This document shows positions 1-11,100 of a stretch of 64,000 bases of DNA, in pieces (the stretch's first letter is position 1; each line of letters starts with the position of its first letter). The DNA lies in the NCBI GenBank assembly GCA_012845835.1, contig JABAKD010000024.1, positions 9,181,103-9,245,102 on the forward strand, read 5' to 3'. Position numbers and translations under genes: made by a program. This DNA is from Undaria pinnatifida (Eukaryota; Sar; Phaeophyceae; Laminariales; Alariaceae). A model generated the notes under the pieces. It had not been told where the DNA came from, did no database searches, and saw only the letters and a list, made by a program, of their open reading frames with translations.

Positions 1-149
1 TTTTTTCTGAATGACGCGACACCTTGGCCGAAAACGGTCGGAAATTCACTCTTTTTCTGCTTATATTGTTTTCTTTTTGTATGACTAGGCCATGGGCTAT
101 TTTTGATTTTGCTCGATTATCTGTTTTTTTTTTTCGGGAGAGGTTAAGG

Positions 150-700
150 CACGAGGAGCTCGCCAAGTGAAGAGCCTCGGAAAAGAAAAAGTGTACCTTT
201 TCCGTATGATATCATGTGTCGAGAAGGTACAAAATACATCTGGATCAGTTTTTTAGGGGTGCAGGCGTATGGGACTCATCTAGTGAAGAGCCTCGGCAAA
301 GAAAAGGTGTACCTTCTCCGTATGATGGGATGTGTCGAAATGGTACAAAACACATCTGGATCAGGTTGTTTGGGGTGAAGGCGTATGGAGCTCTTCAAGT
401 GAAGAGCCTCGGCAAAGAAAATGTGTACCTCCTCCGTCCCATGTGTCGAAAAGGTACAAAATACATCTGGATCAGTTTTTGGGGGGGTGAAGGTGTATGG
501 AGCTCCTCAAGTGAAGAGCCTCGATCAAGAAAAGGTGTACCTCCTGCGTACCATATGTCGAAAAGGTACAAAATACATCTGGATCAGGTTGTTTGGGGTG
601 AAGGCGTGTGGAGCTCCTCAAGTGAAGAGCCTCGGAAAAGAAAAGATGTACCTCCTTCGTACCATGTGTCGAAAAGGTACAAGTACCTGGAACCAAGGTA
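150..700 (+). repeat. Tandem array, five units of about 113 bp
   Basis: The string GAAGAGCCTCGG recurs at 169, 285, 401, 513 and 624, giving periods of 116, 116, 112 and 111 bp. Each unit also holds a GTACAAAATACATCTGGATC segment and a GGAGCTC(C/T)TCAAGTG segment. Reading frames through it are open only because the unit repeats, so I do not call a gene here. Confidence 0.9.
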
Positions 701-807
701 CAGAATAACGCCTTCATCGCACTACCCTTACGATCGGCATTTTGTAGGGTGCCTCAACGAAAACACGGAAGTTTGGCGTTTTTTGTGTGGCTCAGTTTTT
801 GCTGTAA

Positions 808-1237
808 ATGAATGCTGTTGTCGCTGCTGCGCGGGGGAAGCAATACGTCTTCTCGCCTCCCGCTCGGCGCCACTCCCTCTTCCCCCCTGCTTCATCGCGT
901 TTTGGCAGCAAGCTGATGGAAGCCGGAGGAGTGTTGGTCAAAAGGAAGCGTTGTCCGTACGGAACAGGATCTTACGCGAGGCGATCGAGGGCCGTGGCAG
1001 TGGAATCAGAGACTGTTTCTCCCGGAAAAGAGAAGGATGGGGATAAAGCTGTGCCGGGGTCGGAGAACATCGAGGACAAGACTGCAGCGGGAGACGGGGA
1101 GGGATTCTTGAGCAGGGAGGCGGGGATGGTCGCGAAGGGAGGGATGGGCGCTTCACCGGTTCTTGCTGTGCCGGTAGCGCCACCCTCCCCCAATCCTTGT
1201 TCGTCGCGATCCGGCACGGTGCCCTTGACCGACGAGG
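808..1237 (+). CDS. Paralogue 1, putative first coding exon
   Basis: Candidate first exon of the gene whose main exon is at 3356-4589. It starts at an ATG (808) and encodes 143 hydrophilic residues rich in Lys, Glu, Gly and Ala, with no domain I recognise. It ends LTDE plus one base of a Gly codon at GAGG|GTGAGT, a good splice donor in phase 1. The next acceptor with matching phase and a strong pyrimidine tract is at 3356, where two bases complete the Gly codon. The first exon of paralogue 3 (62672-62936) has the same composition and also ends in ATEG at a phase-1 donor. The joining is inference from phase and composition, and the frame also stays open past the donor to 1272. Confidence 0.4.
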
Positions 1238-3355
1238 GTGAGTCGACGACGACGCCAATTGCGTTACGATAGAGGCATCGCTTTTTTTTTTTGTTTATGT
1301 TTTTTGTTGTCGGGTATCAGGGGATCCTTAGTGGGGGGACCGCACAGTAATACCTTTGGGAATGCGATGTTTTGTACACTTGTGCTAGCAACGCCAGCTA
1401 TGAGTCAGAGGAAGTTAGGGTCAATACTTCGTCTTTGCAATCTGCCCGCTACACCAGTCGCCCGTTTTTAGCAAGTGTTCATGAGTTTTATTTAACCATA
1501 TTTCGTTTTGTAAACTCAAGATAGTCCACGGGGGTATGCTTCGGACTGAGGTCTTTGCCATCGCTTTCGATGTCGGTAGTTTTGCTTGAAGTGAGTGGCC
1601 TCGGAAAATCGGTGCGTTACCGCGGCCGTGGCATGCGCTTGGTCACGGTGTCTGCGCCTTGTGGTGCTGTCTGTTGGTGGTAAACATGCAGCTGGCTTCT
1701 GTACATTACATCATGAAAAAACTAAAATACACTACAGCTGTAAGGTCGAAGATATCGTCGAAAACCCATATTTGCGAGCTGCGTGATACTCCGATCGCGC
1801 GTGTCGCTGGGTGTATGTCCTCATTAAGGGTATAGCTCCGTGACCCCCCTTAGAACTAGCTTGTACCACGGTCAACAACTATGTGGGTGCATGCCTACTT
1901 TGAAATACTGCGGGCGGGTACGGCACCAGAGCCATGTGGCGCTGCTTGTTGATGTTTCGGCTGAGCTACGGACGTGAGATAGGTGCAAGCCTACTTTTCA
2001 TCTGATACCATTGCGCGTTGGTATCAAAGCCATGCAAAGCTGTCTGTTGATCCCAGACATGCAGCTGGGTCGTGTACATGAGATGGATGCATGCCTGCGT
2101 TATTTAATGCCGCTTCGACTATTATATCGGTGTCTTGCGCGATCCAACTCCGTGATGCACTCGGAAGTTTTTTGTTTGCCTGAATTGGGACTCACCGTAC
2201 AGTGCGACCCCGATTTAAGAGCGTGGCCCGTGACAATCCGAAACATGCGCTCTGAACTAAACATTGCTCTTATCTGTAGTGGGAACTATTTAACTTTTAG
2301 TATAGGCGGGGCATGCCGATTTGACCGCATCTTAACTCCCAAACGCTCTTGTCTTGCGCGCGCTCTTAAATCGGAGTACCCACCGTATTGATGAAACTGT
2401 ATCCGGGCACTGTAGACGTATAGACTGATCGTGAAATGATCGAAATGGGGCGTGTTGGGACAGGATAGGGGAAGCGAGTGCACATGAAATCAATTCTGAC
2501 TGCCGGCGCTCTCCCAACTAAGGAACTGCCTGGTACCGTCCTTTGACAATGCCCCCCCCCCCCCTGCCGGCCTAACACCCCCGGTGAAAAGCCCCCAAAA
2601 AGTTGATGCCCGGGCTTTGTACCAGGTATCTTTTTTTTCTATCTCGTGTTTTCCGCCCCTCTACCTCTGAAATCTCCCCAGGGTGTTTTTTCCCGTCTAG
2701 TTTTTGGGCCGCCCCGCGGAACGTTTTGCAGAAAAAGTGTTGCTGTTACTGCTGTTTTTATTTCTTCACATTAAAAACCTTTGCATCGACTTAAAGTCGA
2801 GCATCACCTCGGTACGTCCGCCGGCAAACATCCGACTTGTGCTGTCCGGTGGGTGCCCCCCCTAAAAAAAGAAAAAGAAAAACCCCGGGGACTCCTCGCC
2901 CCGTTTTGTTTTTTCGTGGAAATGTCACTCCCTTTCCTATGAGAACGCCCCGGGGTGTTCATGGTCCATGTCACCAAAAGTATTTATGCGCCCCGGGGGG
3001 GGGGGGGGTCCTTGAAGGATGTTCCGGTACCTGGTAACGCTGGAACACTTTGGCGTTTTGCAAAGTACCAGGTATTCGTTTTCGTTTACCTAGGGCATGT
3101 GTCTCATCGGGCTACAGTTTCGCTTTTTTTTTTGCAGCGAGAATCAGCGTTTGGGTGAGGCATTGAGTTGCTCAAATTCTAAATAAATCCCCAGAAACCC
3201 CGGTCTTCACCCCGTCCCTACCGCCCGTGTGTGCAAAACCATGCGTCGTTTGCGCCTTGCGTTGGGGAAAATGCCTCCGCAAATCACCTCGTCGGACTCG
3301 TGTCTGACCTTTTCTTGTCATGTCGCCGCGCCTTTTCCGCCTTGACTATCGGCAG
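1238..3355 (+). other. Putative intron of paralogue 1
   Basis: About 2.1 kb between the donor at 1238 and the acceptor at 3355. It contains one copy of a dispersed segment (1712-1790, CACTACAGCTGTAAGGTCGA) also seen at 40366 and 50472, C- and G-homopolymers near 2553 and 2997, and three copies of the nonamer TACC(A/T)GGTA (2620, 3028, 3066). I see no convincing additional exon. Confidence 0.35.
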
Positions 3356-4589
3356 GGTTACGCCCGCCTACCGAGATGCGGGAGTTGGGCATTGCTACGC
3401 TCCCTTCGACCCGGTCCCCTCGGAGCCAGCCGTCGCCGCGCCCAACGAGTGTCACCTCTAGAAAGGCTAACCGGACCGCTGCGGGACCACTCCCGTGGGA
3501 GACCACGCTGAACGGGATGGAACCAGCGTATGATACCGGTACGGGTACAATCGCGAGGGACGAGCCGGGACGAACGCGCGAATCCGGTACGAGTAGAACC
3601 TCGAGGGGAGGGATAGGCCGAGCGCATGGCGTCGGTGCATCTATGATGACGAGGGGGGATACGGGACGAGTGCAGGATGCTGGTACGAGTAGAATGATGA
3701 GAGGCGAGATGAGACGAGTGCGTGATGCCGGAATGACGCGGGGCGAGATGGTCCGAACGCGGGATGTCGGTGTGTGCAGAAGGGCGAGAGCCCCATCGCG
3801 CAGAGCTATGGAGTCGTTGGGACGAGCGGAGGACGAAGGAGCGCAGTGGATGACAAGGGAAAAGAGAGAAGAGCAGGCTAGACTGAACGAGAAACTCAAG
3901 GGGCAGCGCAGGGCGGCCGCGGCCGCGGGGCTTAAGGCTGGAGAAGTACTAGAAGAGTACCACGCACCCTCTCCCGCAACGTCGGAGGTAAACGGTGGGC
4001 TTGTTCCGTGGGGGGCCAATTCTCGCGATGGTGGCGGGAAAAACGATGGGCTTCTCTGGGGCGAAGCAACTCCCTGCGACGACGGCAGCGGCAGAAAACA
4101 GGGCGGGCGGAAATGCCCGCTGGGACGAAGCGGGCGCAAGGCGAACCTGGACGAAACCAGCCCCCGTCAGGGAATAAACACAACACAGCACCCGAGGAAA
4201 GCTGCGAACCGACACCTGGCGAAGGACGGGGCAACGCCTACTGAGGCTAGTGGGAGCTGCGCGGGCGCGTTGTCCAGCTATCGCAACGGCACCGACACGA
4301 CAATAATGAGGGGTCTTGCTTCGGGGGCTTCGATGGTTACCCACCGTGACGTCCTGAAGGTCTCAAGGCAAAGGAGGGCGGCAGGCGAGAATAGGCGAGA
4401 CACGCAAGCCGAGCAGGGTAGTGGCAGGTGGGACGACAGCCGCGGCGTGCGTGGGAACAGCAGGAGCGGTGTTGAGGCTGAGATGCCCCGACCCGGCGGA
4501 CGGAACGAGGTAGCGAAGGAGGCGCAATGCGAGTTCCAGAGCTGTTCTAAGATGGCCACGTTCGGGGTGAACCTCACCGTGCGCTATTG
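3356..4589 (+). CDS. Paralogue 1, main exon: charged core plus half EsV-1-7 domain
   Basis: The open frame has an internal ATG at 3376, but the acceptor TCGGCAG|GG at 3355, behind a pyrimidine-rich tract, puts 20 more bases in frame. The start PPTEMRELG then aligns with PPSVEMRLLG of paralogue 3. Counting from the ATG at 3376: residues 55-135 are degenerate repeats of about 15 residues with RVxDAGTSR and MTRGE motifs; residues 136-193 are the family core (RRARAPSRR, GAQWMTREKREE, an Ala-rich helix, KAGEVLEE); a long polar linker follows; Cys385-X4-Cys390 and ATFGV are the first half of an EsV-1-7 domain. The exon stops at TATTG|GTGAGA in phase 2, exactly where paralogue 2 does. The exon with the second Cys/His half was not found. 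EsV-1-7 modules are putative zinc-binding folds, and the molecular role of this family is unknown to me. Confidence 0.72.
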
Positions 4590-5000
4590 GTGAGAGGTTG
4601 GTCGGTCAAGTTATTGTATCGGCTCTGTTTTGGCGGTCATGGCGGTCCTGTTGATCTTTTTTTTCCCCGCTACTGCCGTTAATGTCACCCCTACCCCCCC
4701 CCCCTCCCTGTACTTGCGTAGTCCTCGCAGTTTTCCCGCTTCTGCAATTAGTTATCACGCCCCCCCCCCCCCCCCCCCCCCCTTCCCCCTCTTGGTGTAA
4801 GCAATGTCTGCCTGGTTGGTGAAGAACCGACGTGCTCCGTCCCGGCATGGCAGGGATGCGAGGGTCTATGGTCATACGACTACGGCCATGCACAAACTGA
4901 GTACCCTCCCCCCCTCCCCCTCCCCCCCCCCCCTCCCCTGTAGTCACGTTGTCCTCGCAAAATCCCCGAAAATACGCCATTGGCGAACCTTCTATTAATT
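4590..5000. repeat. C-rich low complexity with a partial R1 element
   Basis: A pure run of 23 C lies at 4760-4782, with further C-rich runs at 4696-4706 and 4907-4935. Between them, 4800-4905 is a plus-strand copy of the 3' part of dispersed family R1 (GCAATGTCTGCCTGGTTGGT, then GACGTGCTCCGTCCCGGCAT). The flanks TGTACTTGCGTAGTCCTCGC and TGTAGTCACGTTGTCCTCGC suggest a local duplication of about 225 bp. The next exon of paralogue 1 could lie beyond here. Confidence 0.6.
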
Positions 5001-5139
5001 GATCTACCAGGTATTTATTGTTTCCCCCCCTCCGTTACGTATTTTTTTCTCCGTAAAAGAGTTGCGAGAGGCAGTCGACAAACACATCACACCTCTCAAG
5101 TCTGTGTCCATAAATCCCATCCGTACACATGCGGTGTTT

Positions 5140-5340
5140 TCATTTAATTTTGTTTGTTGAAGCCCTCTTCGGTGCACATGCGCTCTGATTTTCACTCGTG
5201 TTTTGTGTCGAGGTCCCGTTCATGCACGTGTGTTGGTTTTCCTTTTTTTTATGTAGCAGATTCTAATGCGTCGGCTGTGACTTCGATCAATTCAAGGGTC
5301 GATATTCATCTTTGCAAGCGACTCGTTCTACGGTAGCGCC
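5140..5340 (+). repeat. Dispersed short repeats
   Basis: This stretch contains copies of a GTGTACGTGCTCTGTTTTC-like segment, seen again at 5820-5860, 9130-9300 and 9500-9680. It also has a copy of the GTCGGCTGTGACTTCGATC...TTTGCAAGC segment, related to 1712-1790, 8800-8880 (opposite strand), 40366-40435 and 50472-50560. No gene is recognised between 5000 and 5870. Confidence 0.5.
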
Positions 5341-5869
5341 CCCAACTGTTCTTTCAACGAAACCGCCTGTTTCGAAACCAACTCCCGGCCGGATCTCCTG
5401 AAATACGATGCGCCTGGCCACCCCGACGTCACCGTTCGATATCCTTTGCAAAAAAAGAAGAATGCATAAAGCTTGTTTTTTCATAGCATCCTTCCTCGTG
5501 TCGAGCAGCCATGAAACGTAATAGCTGCTTCTTGGGAAGGGCTATCGTAGAGCCGGTCAAGCTGTGTGGAACTCCGGTTGTAATCTGTGAAGTTATATGA
5601 ACATCCCCTGCTTTTTTGTCAGGGCGGTTTCGGTCCTTATCCATTCTGCGCACTGATACATAGCATACCACGTAGTAACTCGTATATATGGAGAGGTACA
5701 TTCGGTCCACAATCATTCTGCGTTCGTACTGGTACTGTAAAGCTCAAAACATGGGAGAGGTACTAAAGCGGAAGCTAATATACCCACCTGGTATTTCGTT
5801 CAATGGGTTTTTTTGTTTTGTTTGTCGAAATCCCTTCTGTGTACGTGGTCTATTTTCGCTTCATCACGA

Positions 5870-6640
5870 ACGCTACGATAGAGGTTTACGGTGTACCTCT
5901 TTTTGTCTTAACACTCATCCCCCAATAGTGCGGTAGGACTTGCACGTTTTGGGCCAAAGTTTCTGATCGATTTATACTACGATAGAGGTATACGGTATAC
6001 CTCTTTTTATCTAAACACTCATCCCACGGTAGGGGTTGCACGTTTTGGGCCAAAGGTTTTCCGACCGACTCATACTACGATAGAGGCATACGGTATACCT
6101 CTTTTTGTCTTAACACGCATCCCACGGTAGGGGTCGCACGTGTGGGGCCAAAGGTTTCTGACCCATTCATACTACGATAGAGGTATACGGTATACCGCTT
6201 TTTGTCTTAACACCCATCCCACGGTAGGGGTTGCACGTTTGGGGCCAAAGGTTTTTGACCGATTCATACTACGATAGAGGTATACGGTATACCTCTTTTG
6301 GTTTTAGCACTCATCCCACGGTAAGGGTTGCACGTTTGGGGCCAAAGGTTTTTGGACCGAATCATACCACGATAGAGGTTTATGGTATACCTCTTTTTGT
6401 CTTGATACTCATCAGACGGTAGGGGTTGCACGTTTGGGGCCAAAGGTTTTTGGACCGAATCATACTACGATAGAGGTTTATGGTATACCTCTTTTTGTCT
6501 TGATACTCATCAGACGGTAGGGGTTGCACGTTTGGGGCCAAAGGTTTTTGGACCGAATCATACTACGATAGAGGTTTATGGTATACCTCTTTTTGTCTTG
6601 ATACTCATCAGACGGTAAGGGTTGCACGTTTGGGGTTAGC
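5870..6640 (+). repeat. Array A: eight units of about 98 bp with a hairpin core
   Basis: ACGATAGAGG occurs at about 5874, 5979, 6077, 6173, 6271, 6369, 6467 and 6565, so the period is 96-105 bp. Each unit carries the near-perfect dyad GAGGTATACGGTATACCTC followed by T-rich DNA and CATCCCACGGTAGGGGTTGC. The last three units are almost identical. The same dyad, in reverse orientation, is the core of array B (7940-8650). Confidence 0.92.
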
Positions 6641-7075
6641 TAATGTTTCTGGCGTTCTGACCTTCTGATCAGTTGACCTCCTCAAACGTGGAACTACCGG
6701 CGAGTATGATAGCACTACGAGTGTATTTGTTTTAGGACGATGAAATAGCGCGCACATAAATGTTGGTCGGATCGCGCGAACGGATGTCTTCGAAAATCCT
6801 GCTCCGGGTGATATTTTCGTTGGTTTCCTCATGGTAGGAGCTCTCAGAAATTTCTTAGAATATATAATGCTGCACCCCTATGTAGCGTGTGATGGGTCCT
6901 CACCGAAAAACGGGCTGTGAGGAAAGCAAGCACGCGCCTCATTCACTCCCATGAAAATTTTCATGGTGCTGGGTAGTGTCAAACGTGAAAAAAAAATAGC
7001 TCCGAACGATGTTTTGGTGTTTTTTCTCTGGTTCCGACGCATGGAACCGAGGGAGCCCGACGAATAGCGTAAACC

Positions 7076-7340
7076 TCACATAAAAAGTGGTCAGAATGGA
7101 GAACTAACCGGAGCGCTGTGATCGCAGGACGATTAGAAGACACCAACTTTCTTTTTTTTCTCGCATTTTTAGAGCACTTGGTTTTAGAGACCCCCCTGCC
7201 GCCGGACAGGGTGGGGGTCTCTAAAACCAACTGATGTAAAATTGGTAGAAATATTTGAAAGAACAATTGTTTTCGTCTGAATCGTTTTTTTCGATCACAG
7301 CGCTCCAGTTAATTTTCCATTCTGACCATTTTTGATGTGA
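7076..7340. mobile_element. Foldback MITE-like element, copy 1
   Basis: The ends form imperfect terminal inverted repeats of about 50 bp: 7076-7128 (TCACAT...GGTCAGAATGG...GGAGCGCTGTGATC) against 7290-7340 read on the other strand. The middle holds a perfect 18-bp inverted repeat, TTGGTTTTAGAGACCCCC at 7178-7195 and its complement at 7213-7230. There is no coding capacity, so it would be non-autonomous. I could not see a clear target-site duplication. A related copy lies at about 37315-37660. Confidence 0.75.
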
Positions 7341-7687
7341 AGTGTCGAAAAAATCTGTCCGGGTGCGGTCGAGGTGCGGTCGAGGTGCGCCCTATTTTTC
7401 GGCTTTTCATCCGCATACCTCTTCCAAAAAATTGATGTTGGGGCAAAAAAAAGACAACATTGTAGTGCTACGAAAGAGATGCACTAGTTTGTTTTCTGAG
7501 TTTTTTGTTGCTTGGGGAGCTAGCTCTGTTCCCCACCCGAAAACTGTGTCTTGATAAAACATTTTGCAACTCTTCTTTTTTTTTACGCCCAAGACTAAAT
7601 ACGGATTTGAAGCGAAAACAATATTTAATATTATAATTACAGCCATTAATTTTTGTATATCTTCTTTTTATGTATTTTTAAAAAAAC

Positions 7688-7875
7688 CGAAAAAAATCCC
7701 ATCCATGGCCTAGGTCCCAAACGAAAAAAATCCCATCCATGGCCTGGGTCCCACACGAAAAAATCCTATCCATGGCGTACCTCGTAGGTCCCAAAAGAAG
7801 AAAATCCCATCCATGCCCTAATAGATCCAAAACGAAAAAAATCCCCCCATCCATGGCCTAGGGCCAAAACCGAAA
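7688..7875 (+). repeat. Tandem array of about 36-bp units
   Basis: About five diverged copies of CGAAAAAAATCCCATCCATG followed by GCCTAGGTCCCAAA. It sits just before array B, and the CCATGG-rich unit resembles the GGCCAAACCATGG part of dispersed elements at 24665 and 39090. Confidence 0.8.
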
Positions 7876-7934
7876 AAATAACTGCAAAGAAAGAACGACA
7901 TTCCGACGATCTCGGGTGAAGAAGGACCGTCATT

Positions 7935-8650
7935 AAGAAATCATGTCAGCCAAAAAGAGGTATACCGTAATACCTGCATCGTAGAACGCGTCTTTGGCCG
8001 AAAAGAGGTATACCGTAATACCTCCATCGTAGAACGCGTCTTTAGATAAAAAGAGGTGTACCGTAATACCTTCGTAGATTAGTCGAAAAGAGGTATACCG
8101 TAATACCTCCATCATAGAACGCGTCTTCAGCCGCAAAAAAGATATACCGTATTACCTCCGGCGTAGAACGCGTCTTTTGCCAAAAAGAGGTATACCGTAA
8201 TACCTCCATCGTAGAACTCGTCTTTAGCCGAAAAGAGGTGTACCGTAATACCTCCATCGTAAAACGCGTATTTAGCCAAAAATAAGTACCCTGGTATTCC
8301 GTAATGCCTCCATTGTAGAACGCGTCCGTAATACCTCCACCGTTGAACGCGTCTTTAGCCAAAAGCAAAAGAGGTATACCGTAATATCTCCATCGTAGAA
8401 CGCGTCTTTGGCCAAAGAGAGGTATACCGTAATACCTCCATCGTAGAACGCGTCTTTAGATAAAAAGAGGTATACCGTGATACCTTCATCTTAGAACGCG
8501 TCTTTAGCCGAAAAGAGGTATACCGTAATACCTCCATCGCAGAACGCGTCTTTAGCCAAAAAGAGGTATACCGTAATACCTCCATCGTAGAACGCGTCTC
8601 TAGCCGAAAAGAGGTATACCTTAATACTTCCATCGTAGAACGCGTCAAAA
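7935..8650 (-). repeat. Array B: about eleven units of roughly 62 bp, inverted relative to array A
   Basis: The unit is AAAAGAGGTATACCGTAATACC followed by TCCATCGTAGAACGCGTC and TTTAGCC, repeated with small changes. Read on the minus strand, its core CTACGATGGAGGTATTACGG is the same as the core of array A, so the two arrays are related and face opposite ways around 6.65-7.9 kb. The long reading frames here are repeat artefacts. Confidence 0.92.
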
Positions 8651-8859
8651 GTTCTATGTACCAGATGAACAATACCATGGCATATACTTGTATAGATATA
8701 CAGCGAAAATTGTCGTGAAAAAGAAATGACGAAAGTCACCCCCTTGACAAAAATCCCGAGAGATTCGTAAATCTTCAAAAAGGGTAAAATAAACGCTCGA
8801 GCGGAGAGTATCACGCAGCTTACAAAAAGACGAGTATCGAGACCCCTTGAATTCATCGA

Positions 8860-8990
8860 ACTCACAGCTGACGCATTCAAAACATGAACAAGAAAAAAAA
8901 AATCGAACTCACAGCTGACGCATTCGAAACATGCAAAAAAAAAAAGGCACTCGCAGCTGACGCTTTCAAAACACAAAAAAAAGACGAATT
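8860..8990 (-). repeat. Three units of about 45 bp
   Basis: ACTCACAGCTGACGCATTC and close variants occur three times with A-rich spacers. Read on the minus strand, this is the GAATGCGTCAGCTGTGAGTT segment also found at 5265. Confidence 0.8.
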
Positions 8991-9099
8991 AGCGTATAAG
9001 GAACCCTGATGTTAACTCATAATCAATTTCTACCCGAAAAATGTTCTGCTTCTATCGTAGGGCACGTCTTGCACAATCGAGGAGCGTCATCAGGCAGAG

Positions 9100-9700
9100 T
9101 TTTTTCGCCCCCTATGTCAGCAAGCATCTTTTCTCGTCGAAACCCCGTCCGTGCACTTTCGTTTGTTGGTTTGTTTTCCCTCAAACGTTGAGCGTTGAAA
9201 CATAAAAGCTTTCCGTGTACTACGAGTGCTGCATATAAAAGTGCTCTGTTTTTCACCTGTGTTCGTCGAAATCCCTCCCGTGTATGAATGCTATCTGTTT
9301 TCATGTACAGCAGCAGGGGTCCCCGAATACGGCGGTCTGTCTCCCTATAAAAGGCGGGTATCCCTTTACAAGGCGGTCAAACTCGCTTGACGCGACTGGG
9401 AATTGCACTCATAACCTGGAATGAATAAGGCGGCTTCCCTCTATAAGGCGGTCACATTGCCCTCTGGCACTCCACCATCTTGCTGGGGCACTCTTGCCCT
9501 ACTCTATACTTGATCGAAATCCTTGCTTGCTCTGTTCTCAGTCATGTTTGTCGAAATCCCTCCCCTGAACGGGCGCTATATGTCTTACTTCTGTTGTGCC
9601 TAAACCACTCCCGTGTACGTGTTCCGTGTTCACGTACGTTTCCTCATGTTTTCGTTCCCGTGCGCGTGCTCTGTTTTCGCCGTCTCTGCCGCTGCTTCCT
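9100..9700 (+). repeat. Degenerate minisatellite-like region
   Basis: GTCGAAATCCCTCCCGTGTA-like segments alternate with GTGCTCTGTTTTC-like segments. At 9330-9450 a separate short repeat TATAAGGCGGT occurs about four times. No gene is recognised from 8700 to 10600 apart from repeats. Confidence 0.55.
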
Positions 9701-9984
9701 TGTCGCGCTCAGCGAACTGCACCGCCTGTTCGGCATGCATGAAATCGGCGCAACATAACGTGCGCATGGCCTTTCGACGACCGTCATCTGCGCCAGCACC
9801 ATGCGTTCCGCACTTTGTGTGTGCCGCGAGACCAGCCCTAGTCCTGTCTTGGGATAATTAGAAATGTCATGAGGCGGCAGGCGCTGGCGTCGATGTATTG
9901 GTGCAAAATGCAACCATACGTTAAATTAGAAAGCAAGCAGCAAGGGCTCATTGCTTACGGCATGGTAAGATGCAGATTTTTGTT

Positions 9985-10075
9985 TGGGAATCGTACGGTA
10001 CGGTGCGGTGCGATGCGGATTTTTACTTCGATAGCGCTACGGTGCGGTGTGGTGCGGTGCGGTTCGGCTATGTTG
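9985..10075 (+). repeat. GGTGCGGTGCG microsatellite
   Basis: Irregular repeats of GTGCG/GTACG fill this short stretch and keep several frames open. Confidence 0.6.
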
Positions 10076-10679
10076 AAAAAACAAAATCATACAGTGTGGT
10101 GCGAATCGACAACCCCGCACAAAACCGCGTCGCACCGGAAGAAAATAACGCACCGTGAATTGCGTTGGTTTTCTTGGGGGGTGCGCTGGTTTGTCCATGG
10201 CGAGTGAGGTACGGTGTGGCAGAGAGGCGGAGAGCAGCTGCCAGTTGCGGTCGATCTAAGCGACACGGTCATGTCAATTTGCCATGTTAGAGGAGCGACG
10301 TGCATTTTTGGTGTTGGGCGATTTTCCGGTAATAGTTTATGGCTAAACTTAAAAGGGTGGGGAGGAATTAAAAAGATGGGGTGGAGTTAACAGAACAGGG
10401 TGGACTTGAGCAGGCAGGGTGAACTTAAACAGGCACGTTGGACTTAAACGGACGGGGCGGACTTGAAGACGCAGGGGGGGGGGATAGTACCAGTACATTG
10501 TGGCAAGCGGCTGAATTTTGATGCCGGCGGCTCGTGAAAATATCGTGAGTTTTTTTGTGCCAGTGACTTCTGGCAAGCGTATATTGTTTTTTTTTTACCC
10601 AGCCACCCCGTCAGCATACCAGGTAAGAGATGGTTGGCATTGGTAGCAGTTGGGTGGGAAGGGAATGTAATCGTTATTA

Positions 10680-10750
10680 TGCATGGCCGTAGTCTGCCAG
10701 ACCATAAGACCCTCGCATCTCTACAATGCCGAGACGGGGCACGTCAAGTT
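10680..10750 (-). mobile_element. R1 3'-end fragment
   Basis: Minus-strand match to the R1 3' segment (GGCCGTAGT...AGACCCTCGCATC...GACGGGGCACGTC on the plus strand). It is shorter and more diverged than the copies at 26.7, 28.2 and 38.7 kb, with G-rich DNA nearby but not adjacent. Confidence 0.6.
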
Positions 10751-11100
10751 TGGGGGGGGAAGGCTACGGGAAGTCGGAGTCGCATATATAGAGGTTTGGA
10801 AGGGGGGGGTGTAGGTGTACTAATTTCATTCATAGCCGTATTTGACGATGTAAAAGTCTGGGGGGGAGGGGCGGGGCTAAGAGAATATTCTAGTAGTGCA
10901 TATAAATGGTTTGTCGATGACCCCATGAACCCGCGAAAATTATCTACAAGGGACCCGGGGCTGTCAGAAATAGCATGTTAAACTGTGCGTGCTGTCCTTT
11001 TTGTATGAGCAAGATTTGTGGTGCAAGGGGAAGCTTGATTGCCTGTATAACCCCTTTAGAACGGCACGCACGCCTTTTGAGGAAAACCTACGGTAGTGAT

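Noticed and set aside
3318-4139. Long minus-strand frame opposite paralogue 1
   Set aside because: It is a shadow of the plus-strand exon, which has homology to two other loci.
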